The notes under the pieces were generated by a model. That model was not told where the DNA came from, did no database searches, and saw only the letters and a list, made by a program, of their open reading frames with translations. A stretch of 33,136 nt of DNA from Prochlorococcus sp. AG-673-L20. GTDB lineage: Bacteria > Cyanobacteriota > Cyanobacteriia > PCC-6307 > Cyanobiaceae. Positions 27,452-33,136 of the stretch are shown here, piece by piece. The position numbers and the translations under genes are program-made. How positions within the stretch are numbered: the first letter of the stretch is position 1; each line of letters opens with the position of its first letter. The stretch is from positions 1 through 33,136 of the forward strand of contig QCTN01000016.1 in assembly GCA_003211135.1 (NCBI GenBank). Direction: 5' to 3'.

Positions 27452-28153
27452 CTATTTAAGTTTCTTAAATTCAATTAATTTTGAAAAATAAAATGGAGCT
27501 TGATTTAATTTTTTTTGAACTACAGCAAAACCTTTTTCATTAGCAGCATTAATAATTCCTTTTTCTCTTAATGTATAAGCTCTAGTAGTTTTACTTGGCC
27601 CAGGAAACAACTTTCCAATATTTTTTAACACTGCCAATATTGGTGTATAAGGTGCAAAACTAACTATTAGCTTATCTTTACTCAAGTCACATAAATGTTT
27701 GACCATTTCTTCAGCGACTGGTTGTGGATAATGAATAAATACATCTAAACAAATGACAACATCAAATAAGCCTTTTAACTGTTCAAGATCACTAGTTAAA
27801 AATTTAATTTTTCTTTGACTTAAACCTAAATCATTGATACGTTTCTTTGTTTCTTTAATCATTTCAGAAGATATGTCACTAACCTGCAAATCTTTAATAC
27901 CAAGTCTTAGTAAAGGAATAGCTAAACTTCCAACACCGCAACCAGCATCACAAAAAGTCTTAGTTGTTAATTCAGGATAATTTTTTACGTATGAAACGAC
28001 ATCATCGACAGTCTTTTGATGACCTTTTCTAATATTTTTTTGCACTGTATTGATTTCTTCTGATTTACTATAAATTTTTCTCCATCGATCAAAACCGGTC
28101 CCATTGAAATACTCCCTAACTTCGCTTTTTTCGAGATTTTTATTAGGCGTCAT
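27452..28153 (-). CDS. chlM: Magnesium protoporphyrin IX methyltransferase
   Basis: ChlM transfers a methyl group from S-adenosylmethionine to the propionate of Mg-protoporphyrin IX, an early chlorophyll-specific step. The 233 residues include the conserved entry REYFNGTGFDRWRKIY (13-28) and KTVDDVV, which are diagnostic for ChlM/BchM. The SAM-binding motif I is FCDAGCGVGSLAIPL (67-81). The late segment RAYTLREKG and the C-terminal KLIEFKK also fit. No other chlorophyll gene is next to it. It converges on the response-regulator gene with a one-base gap and is divergent from purE. Confidence 0.96.
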   Translation of the reverse strand: MTPNKNLEKSEVREYFNGTGFDRWRKIYSKSEEINTVQKNIRKGHQKTVDDVVSYVKNYPELTTKTFCDAGCGVGSLAIPLLRLGIKDLQVSDISSEMIKETKKRINDLGLSQRKIKFLTSDLEQLKGLFDVVICLDVFIHYPQPVAEEMVKHLCDLSKDKLIVSFAPYTPILAVLKNIGKLFPGPSKTTRAYTLREKGIINAANEKGFAVVQKKLNQAPFYFSKLIEFKKLK

Positions 28154-28244
28154 AACAATTCATACAAAATTAGTCTTTTTAATACTAACTAACTAGCGCA
28201 CAAGTAATTGCACGTCATTATAAGAAAAGAATTGATTTGTTATT

Positions 28245-28781
28245 TTGTCAGAATTTAATTCCAGCAATATTTATAAAATTGCTGTAGTAATGGGAAGTGA
28301 TTCAGATCTAAAAACTTTAAAACCTGCAATAGATATATTGAATGAATTTGAAATAGAAAATGAGGTTTGTATACTTTCTGCACATAGAACACCAATGGAA
28401 ATGATGGAATTTGCAAAAAAATCAGAATCAGAAAACATAAAAGTTATTATCGCAGGAGCCGGTGGAGCTGCTCATCTGCCTGGAATGATCGCTTCGCTAA
28501 CATGCATTCCTGTAATAGGTATACCGGTAGAGAGTAAAACTTTGCGAGGAATTGACTCCCTATTATCAATAGTGCAAATGCCTGCAGGAATTCCTGTAGC
28601 AACAGTGGCCATAAACGGTGCAAAAAATGCTGGTTTATTAGCAATTCAAATCCTTAGTTTATTTGATCACGCTTTAAGAGTAAAAATGAAAAAATTTAGA
28701 GATAATCTCCATACACAAGTAAGATCTAAAAATAGAAAATTGTCTGATCTAGGGGCTGATAATTACCTGAAAAATGACTAA
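28245..28781 (+). CDS. purE: N5-carboxyaminoimidazole ribonucleotide mutase
   Basis: PurE rearranges N5-CAIR to CAIR in purine synthesis. The class I motifs are all visible in the 178 residues: VMGSDSDLKTL (14-24), the catalytic SAHRTP with H47, IIAGAGGAAHLPGM and PVIGIPVESKTLRGIDSLLSIVQMPAGIPV. The start is TTG at 28245; no Shine-Dalgarno precedes it, but a TATAAG box at 28219-28224 could be a -10 element with a leader of about 14 bases. The conserved core begins about ten residues in, which fits. The gene is divergent from chlM. The ATP-dependent partner purK is not in the window. Confidence 0.95.
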   Translation: MSEFNSSNIYKIAVVMGSDSDLKTLKPAIDILNEFEIENEVCILSAHRTPMEMMEFAKKSESENIKVIIAGAGGAAHLPGMIASLTCIPVIGIPVESKTLRGIDSLLSIVQMPAGIPVATVAINGAKNAGLLAIQILSLFDHALRVKMKKFRDNLHTQVRSKNRKLSDLGADNYLKND

Positions 28782-28795
28782 AAATATTTTTATAA

Positions 28796-29422
28796 TTATA
28801 TCCTTTCAATTAGATTATGTTCTTTAAGATAATTAATAACTTCTTCAACAGAATCATTTAAATTTAAGGTACCTGTATCAACTACTATTTCTGGATTTAC
28901 AGGAGCCTCATATGGACTAGATATTCCTGTAAATTCTTTAATTTCTCCCAAACGTGCCTTTTTATATAAACCTTTAGTATCTCTACTCTCACATACATCA
29001 ATGTCTGCAGAGCAATATACTTCAATAAAATCATTTGATCCTATAATATTTCTAACCTTATTTCTATCATTATTGAAAGGAGAGACGAATGCTGTAATGG
29101 TTATGATTCCTGCATTCATAAATAAATTAGCTACTTCACCGATTCTTCTTATGTTTTCTTCTCTATCTTCATCAGAGAATCCAAGATCCTTGCATAAACC
29201 ATGTCTAATATTATCTCCGTCTAGTACATAAGTTGATAACCCATCCAAATGTAAAACCTCATTTACAGCATTGGCTAAGGTACTTTTCCCAGACCCTGAT
29301 AAACCTGTAAACCAAATTACCATTCCTTTATGTCCTCTCATTTTTTCTAACTTATGTCTATCAATAGTCAAATTGTGCCATTTTATATTTTTTCCTGAAT
29401 TTTTCTGATTTAGTTCCTTCAT
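28796..29422 (-). CDS. cysC: Adenylylsulfate kinase
   Basis: CysC phosphorylates adenylylsulfate to PAPS in sulfate assimilation. The 208-residue P-loop kinase has Walker A GLSGSGKST (40-48), DGDNIRHGLCKDLGFS, which is the substrate-recognition segment of APS kinases, and the FIEVYCSADIDVCESRDTKGLY region. The lid segment FTGISSPYEAPVNPEI is typical. A 30-residue N-terminal lead is common in the family. It converges on purE with 14 bases between the stops. Upstream, the SUI1-like gene ends 43 bases away on the same strand, so cotranscription is possible. Confidence 0.96.
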   Translation of the reverse strand: MKELNQKNSGKNIKWHNLTIDRHKLEKMRGHKGMVIWFTGLSGSGKSTLANAVNEVLHLDGLSTYVLDGDNIRHGLCKDLGFSDEDREENIRRIGEVANLFMNAGIITITAFVSPFNNDRNKVRNIIGSNDFIEVYCSADIDVCESRDTKGLYKKARLGEIKEFTGISSPYEAPVNPEIVVDTGTLNLNDSVEEVINYLKEHNLIERI

Positions 29423-29465
29423 CTTTTTATGTTTCTAAAAGTAGAAGTCTATTTTAACTCTTGAC

Positions 29466-29777
29466 TCATAAATTTTGAAATCCTTCTTTGCGAAGAAACT
29501 CAATTGATTTGTTTACCATATCACCTTGTAATTGAATATCTTCACCTATTAAAGTTCCTCCAGTTCCACAAAACACTTTCATTTTTTTTAGTAATTCCTT
29601 AACTTCTATTTCATTTCTAATAGATAAACCTTTTATTAAAGTAATAGTTTTTCCTTTTTTTCCTTTTTTTTGTTTTGAGATATTTATTTTTGATATTTTT
29701 TGAAAATTCTCTTCTTTAGGTTTTTCTCTATAAATATTTTCCTGATTATCAAATTCAATCCAATTTTTTTTTCCCAT
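29466..29777 (-). CDS. SUI1/eIF1-like translation initiation factor
   Basis: This is a 103-residue protein of the SUI1/eIF1 family, found scattered in bacteria. The C-terminal half carries the family pattern: LIKGLSIRNEIEVKELLKK (about 48-66), then FCGTGGTLIGEDIQLQGD (69-86), then the helix ending in the protein. The first 45 residues are lysine-rich (ISKQKKGKKGKTI) and likely disordered, which suits RNA or ribosome contact. The bacterial role is not settled. It is divergent from trpB and upstream of cysC. Confidence 0.88.
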   Translation of the reverse strand: MGKKNWIEFDNQENIYREKPKEENFQKISKINISKQKKGKKGKTITLIKGLSIRNEIEVKELLKKMKVFCGTGGTLIGEDIQLQGDMVNKSIEFLRKEGFQNL

Positions 29778-29786
29778 TATTTTTTA

Positions 29787-29792
29787 TATAAT
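29787..29792 (+). promoter_or_regulatory. Candidate -10 box for trpB
   Basis: A perfect TATAAT lies 33 bases before the trpB TTG start, predicting transcription start near 29799 and a leader of about 25 bases. No clear -35 element is seen, and AT-rich DNA makes such hexamers common. Confidence 0.3.
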
Positions 29793-29824
29793 CTATAGTT
29801 AGTACATACTTATACTATAAAAAA

Positions 29825-31069
29825 TTGGTAAGTACAATTTCTCGTCAGGATCAAAATAATAATGATGATTTAAATCAACCTTCAAAAGAAGGAAGATTTG
29901 GAAAATATGGAGGTCAATATGTCCCTGAAACACTAATGCCAGCTCTTTTCGAACTGGAAGAAGCAGCCTCTGATGCATGGAAAGACAAACAATTTGTTAA
30001 TGAATTAAATCATTTGCTGAAAACTTATGTAGGAAGAGAGACCCCATTATATGAAGCTAAAAGACTTACTGAACATTACCAAACAAAAACCTCCATTAGA
30101 AGGATATGGCTTAAAAGAGAAGACCTAAATCATACTGGTGCTCACAAAATAAATAATGCATTAGGCCAAGCTTTATTAGCGATAAGAATGGGTAAACAAA
30201 GAATAATTGCAGAAACAGGTGCTGGGCAACACGGAGTTGCTACTGCTACTGTATGCGCGAGATTTGGCTTAAAATGCATTATCTACATGGGAGCAGAAGA
30301 TATAAAAAGACAATCATTAAACGTCTTCCGGATGAAACTTTTAGGCGCAGAGGTTAAAGTTGTCACTTCAGGTACTGCAACTCTCAAAGATGCAACTAGT
30401 GAAGCTATTAGGGATTGGGTGTCCAATGTAGAAACAACACATTATATTTTAGGGTCAGTTGCGGGACCACACCCATTCCCAATGATTGTTAGAGATTTTC
30501 ATGCAGTTATAGGAGAAGAAGCTAAAAAACAATGTCTAGAATCATTTGGATCATTACCTGATATTTTGCTTGCTTGCGTAGGTGGAGGGTCAAATGCAAT
30601 GGGTCTTTTTCATCCTTTCGTAAAAGAAAAATCAGTTCGATTGATTGGAGTTGAAGCGGCGGGAAGCGGAGTCAATACTGAAAAACATGCTGCGACTATT
30701 ACTAAAGGATCAGTCGGGATTTTACATGGATCAATGAGTCTTCTTTTACAAGATAAGGATGGTCAAGTACAAGAAGCACATTCTATAAGTGCCGGTCTTG
30801 ATTATCCTGGGGTAGGTCCTGAACATAGTTATTTAAAAGATATAGGAAGAGCAGAATATGGCTCCGTTACAGACGCAGAAGCTTTAGAAGCTTTAAAACT
30901 AGTTAGTGAACTTGAGGGAATTATTCCTGCACTCGAAACAGCTCATGCCTTTGCATGGTTAGATAAATTATGCCCTACCTTAGACAAAGATACAGAAATA
31001 GTAATTAATTGCTCTGGTAGAGGAGATAAGGATGTTAATACTGTCGCATCATCTTTGGATATTGAGTAA
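29825..31069 (+). CDS. trpB: Tryptophan synthase beta subunit
   Basis: TrpB joins indole and serine to make tryptophan. The 414-residue PLP enzyme begins its conserved core with [19 protein letters not shown] (23-41). The Schiff-base lysine is K108 in [14 protein letters not shown]. The ammonia and phosphate region appears as [11 protein letters not shown], and the cofactor phosphate loop as GGGSNAMG. All are standard for the TrpB1 class that pairs with TrpA. The start is TTG at 29825, with no ATG before the core and no Shine-Dalgarno. TrpA is not adjacent. Its stop directly abuts the stop of the rhodanese gene on the opposite strand. Confidence 0.97.
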   Translation: MVSTISRQDQNNNDDLNQPSKEGRFGKYGGQYVPETLMPALFELEEAASDAWKDKQFVNELNHLLKTYVGRETPLYEAKRLTEHYQTKTSIRRIWLKREDLNHTGAHKINNALGQALLAIRMGKQRIIAETGAGQHGVATATVCARFGLKCIIYMGAEDIKRQSLNVFRMKLLGAEVKVVTSGTATLKDATSEAIRDWVSNVETTHYILGSVAGPHPFPMIVRDFHAVIGEEAKKQCLESFGSLPDILLACVGGGSNAMGLFHPFVKEKSVRLIGVEAAGSGVNTEKHAATITKGSVGILHGSMSLLLQDKDGQVQEAHSISAGLDYPGVGPEHSYLKDIGRAEYGSVTDAEALEALKLVSELEGIIPALETAHAFAWLDKLCPTLDKDTEIVINCSGRGDKDVNTVASSLDIE

Positions 31070-31420
31070 CTAATATCTCGGAATTGTTTGATCAATATAC
31101 TTACTCCATCCATCTATACCTTCTTCAAGATTCCAAATCTCGTTTACGAGATTATTATCTAATGACCATTGTCCAAAATTATAACTTCTGATACCAGCAT
31201 GACAAAGAACAACAAACTTTTTATCTTTTGCGTCACTTAATTTTGTTTTTACATACTCGGCCGAAACTTTACTTATTGGTAAATGTAAAAATTCTTTAGG
31301 AAAACAAGCAATTTCAAGTTCTGAATACTCTCTAACATCAATAATAATAGGATTTTCATCTTCAGAATTAAACCATGCATTAAGATCAAAAGCATTTAAA
31401 GTTTTCGGATAATTTCCCAA
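31070..31420 (-). CDS. Rhodanese-like sulfurtransferase domain protein
   Basis: This is a single rhodanese domain of 116 residues. IIIDVREYSELEIACFPKEFLHLPI is the conserved N-terminal block. The active-site loop VVLCHAGIRS carries the catalytic cysteine (about residue 73) that can hold a persulfide, and the end has LEEGIDGWS. It is probably cytoplasmic and catalytically competent. Its partner is unknown. The cysteine desulfurase at 25514-26659 is a possible sulfur donor, but nothing in the layout proves it. It abuts trpB tail to tail and is divergent from the DUF3352-like gene. Confidence 0.92.
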   Translation of the reverse strand: MGNYPKTLNAFDLNAWFNSEDENPIIIDVREYSELEIACFPKEFLHLPISKVSAEYVKTKLSDAKDKKFVVLCHAGIRSYNFGQWSLDNNLVNEIWNLEEGIDGWSKYIDQTIPRY

Positions 31421-31502
31421 TTGTTAGAATTAGATATTTGTTATTAACAATTTTATAAGTAAGGTTGCAAGAACATGTTTATTGTTAAAAATAAAAATAA
31501 AA

Positions 31503-32972
31503 ATGAATATTAAATACCTAACTCTAATAACGGTATTATCCTTATGCTGTATTTTTGGATTTGAAGAAATTTCTTATAGTTTAAATAAAGTAAGCAAAGA
31601 TAATATTTCAGAATTAAAAATTTTGAATTACATACCGAAAGACAATAAAACATTCTTCATTTCAAATACTAAAAGTTCAAAAATCACTAACGAGATAAGA
31701 AAAAACTTTGAAACAAAGAATCAAGATGAGCTTATTTTGATGAAAAATAGTATATTGGCATACTTAGGCCTAGATTTAGGTCCTAACAAATTAGAAGATA
31801 TTTATAATAATGAACTTGCAATCACTACCTATGTTAATAAAGAAAAAGATATAGATGATGTTTTAATAATATTCAAAATTAAGAAAAAAAAAGATATAGA
31901 TGATATTTTAAATCTTGCCAATAAAATTGATGAGCCTGATAAATTAATTAAAATATATAGAGAAAATAAATTAAATTATTTAAAATATATTTATCGAACT
32001 AATGATAATTATATTATTACTTCCTCCAACAAAACCTTAATACTTGATGCATTACAATCAATTAATACTGATAAAAATATTAGAAAAAAATATATCTCTT
32101 TTAAAGAATTATTGAATAGCTTTAAAAATGAACATAATATCTTTTTAACTAATAATTTTAAAACAAATGAACTATTAAATAACAAAAATTATCCTCTAAA
32201 AAAAGAGAACTATTTAGTAACTCTATTTAATTTAAAAGATAAAGATATTTTATTAAAATCATATTTAGTTAATAATAACCAAAGTTCAGGTATTATATCT
32301 TATAAAAATATGGATAAAGTTAATGTATTAGATAAAAAAAACTATCAAATATTTATTTATAATAATTTATTAGATTCGAATAAATATATTGATGATATCG
32401 GAATAAATAGTTTTGAAAAAGATTTTATTAAAGAAATAAATAATAAATTAAAACAAAATATACTTTTCTTAAGTTCTGACAATAATTGGATATTAATTCA
32501 CGATAAAAATAAATTTTCTCTTGAGAGTACAAAATTATTGGAAGATTTTAGTAAAAATAGTTTAGAAAATAATAATAATATCTATACAATATACTCAAAA
32601 GATATACTAAAAAAAGAAGAAAATATTATAAAACAGTCTACCTATAAAAAGATTTTTTTAGTTCAAACTGAAAATCTAAACTTTATTAGTAACACTTTGG
32701 TAAATGAAGCAGATATAGATTTAATTTCAAATGAATTTTTTAGTTTAAGAGGTGATAGTCAAGCTACATATTTTCTAAATAAAAAAATAAATCTTAAGAA
32801 TCCTTACTCTATTCAACCTAAAAATATCTCTTATTTAGAAAACATTAATTACTTTTTTAAAAATGTAATTAATTTATCAATTACAGAATTTAAAGCAATA
32901 ATCAAACAATCTATTCCAGAAACAGCTCCTATTTATTATGCAGAAACAAATTTGAAAATATTTAATAATTAA
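31503..32972 (+). CDS. Secreted DUF3352-like protein, Asn/Lys-rich
   Basis: A protein of about 489 residues with an N-terminal signal peptide: MNIKYLTLITVLSLCCIFGFEEISYS. I place the start at the ATG at 31503; a TTG seven codons upstream (31482) is possible, but the intervening codons look non-coding. The mature part resembles DUF3352, which is common in cyanobacteria: YIPKDNKTFFIS near its start, then AYLGLDLGPNKLEDIYNNELAI, matching the family's pattern of a length-and-glycine segment. The function of the family is unknown. Composition is strongly biased to asparagine and lysine, beyond the genome's AT pressure. A 24-base near-repeat encodes KDIDDVL and KDIDDIL 15 residues apart. It precedes gltA by 79 bases. 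Confidence 0.75.
   Translation: MNIKYLTLITVLSLCCIFGFEEISYSLNKVSKDNISELKILNYIPKDNKTFFISNTKSSKITNEIRKNFETKNQDELILMKNSILAYLGLDLGPNKLEDIYNNELAITTYVNKEKDIDDVLIIFKIKKKKDIDDILNLANKIDEPDKLIKIYRENKLNYLKYIYRTNDNYIITSSNKTLILDALQSINTDKNIRKKYISFKELLNSFKNEHNIFLTNNFKTNELLNNKNYPLKKENYLVTLFNLKDKDILLKSYLVNNNQSSGIISYKNMDKVNVLDKKNYQIFIYNNLLDSNKYIDDIGINSFEKDFIKEINNKLKQNILFLSSDNNWILIHDKNKFSLESTKLLEDFSKNSLENNNNIYTIYSKDILKKEENIIKQSTYKKIFLVQTENLNFISNTLVNEADIDLISNEFFSLRGDSQATYFLNKKINLKNPYSIQPKNISYLENINYFFKNVINLSITEFKAIIKQSIPETAPIYYAETNLKIFNN
31843..31911 (+). repeat. 24-base imperfect direct repeat inside the DUF3352-like gene
   Basis: Bases 31843-31866 and 31888-31911 match at 23 of 24 positions, at a 45-base period, which keeps the reading frame. 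Each copy encodes the KDIDD[VI]L segment. It may reflect a small in-frame duplication or selection on a repeated helix; the region after each copy has diverged. Confidence 0.6.
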
Positions 32973-33051
32973 ATTTGATTGATATCTTGTGGTTAACTAA
33001 AAATTATTTGACTATCTTAGACCTATAAACGATTTATATCACATTAAAGTT

Positions 33052-33136
33052 TTGGATACTAATAAACTAATTTTAAAACCAGGATTAGAGGGTGTTCCAG
33101 TAACTAATTCATCAATATGTGATATTGACGGTCAAA
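33052..33136 (+). CDS. gltA: Citrate synthase, N-terminal fragment (3' end outside window)
   Basis: The last 85 bases open a frame from TTG (33052): DTNKLILKPGLEGVPVTNSS then ICDIDGQ. The LKPGLEGVP and [SC]xxDG stretches match the start of cyanobacterial citrate synthase, the enzyme that condenses acetyl-CoA and oxaloacetate in the entry step of the oxidative TCA branch. An in-frame TAA at 32998 limits the 5' extent and no ATG follows it in this frame, so TTG is the likeliest start. Only 28 codons are visible, so the symbol rests on N-terminal similarity alone. Confidence 0.8.
   Translation, partial: MDTNKLILKPGLEGVPVTNSSICDIDGQ

Noticed and set aside
28779..28792. A 14-base palindrome between the purE and cysC stops
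   Set aside because: It is a pure A/T palindrome with no loop, so it cannot form a stable terminator stem.
29802..29815. A second GTA-N8-TAC match in the SUI1-trpB gap
   Set aside because: It is only ten bases before the trpB start and 25 before the SUI1-like start, so neither gene can use it in the activator geometry. It looks like chance in a TA-rich stretch.
1..33136. CRISPR array, insertion sequence, prophage or genomic island
   Set aside because: There are no spaced repeats, transposase, integrase, terminal inverted repeats or phage genes. The gene content is core metabolism throughout.

Overview
The window is a compact, AT-rich stretch of chromosome from an oxygenic cyanobacterium. 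It most likely comes from a high-light Prochlorococcus or a close relative (inference). Photosynthetic markers are ndhH, chlM (chlorophyll synthesis) and a phylloquinone (vitamin K1) gene cluster. Other support comes from small cyanobacterial families (DUF3285, a DUF3352-like protein), a Ycf29/Rre1-type response regulator, very AT-rich codon use, and only about 1.2 kb of intergenic DNA in 33 kb. I see 34 protein-coding genes, two of them cut by the window ends. I see no tRNA or rRNA genes, no insertion sequences, no prophage and no CRISPR. No gap between genes exceeds 300 bases; the longest is 226 bases, at 1609-1834.

Layout. 1-398 is the 3' end of an unidentified gene. 400-1608 is pgk, divergent from an rbgA-rluD-type pair (1835-3666). 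3652-5247 encodes a double-ATPase ABC protein on the minus strand. 5303-7612 is a bifunctional rel/spoT. Then come a DUF2062 membrane protein (-), mnmE, nadC, and argS with a HisC-like aminotransferase (all +). A minus-strand run at 13418-17071 holds an exported metallo-beta-lactamase-fold protein, trpG, dgkA, ybeY, a DUF3285 peptide and prfB. The prfB gene has the classical +1 programmed frameshift. 17147-18330 is a glutaredoxin-glutathione synthetase pair.

18323-23369 is the phylloquinone block: menF (-), menA-menC-menE (+, overlapping) and a DHNA-CoA thioesterase (-). It is followed by ndhH (-), rsmH (+), a cysteine desulfurase (-), a NarL-type response regulator (+), chlM (-), purE (+), cysC (-), a SUI1/eIF1-like factor (-), trpB (+), a rhodanese (-), a secreted DUF3352-like protein (+) and the first 28 codons of gltA (+).

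How the genes work together. The men genes supply the naphthoquinone head group and prenylation steps for the photosystem I quinone; menD, menB and the final methyltransferase must lie elsewhere. ndhH and chlM belong to the same photosynthetic membrane economy. grxC and gshB form a glutathione redox module. ybeY, prfB, rbgA, rsmH, an RluD-type enzyme, mnmE and argS form a translation and ribosome-maturation theme. Convergent neighbours often overlap or touch at their stop codons. I found no convincing intrinsic terminator, so read-through or factor-dependent termination is likely.

I did not find a wholly new system. The points most worth a second look are the prfB frameshift, an exported beta-lactamase-fold protein lacking its metal motif, a MenC whose second catalytic lysine appears to be arginine, a permease-less double ABC ATPase, and an NtcA-like site in front of pgk.
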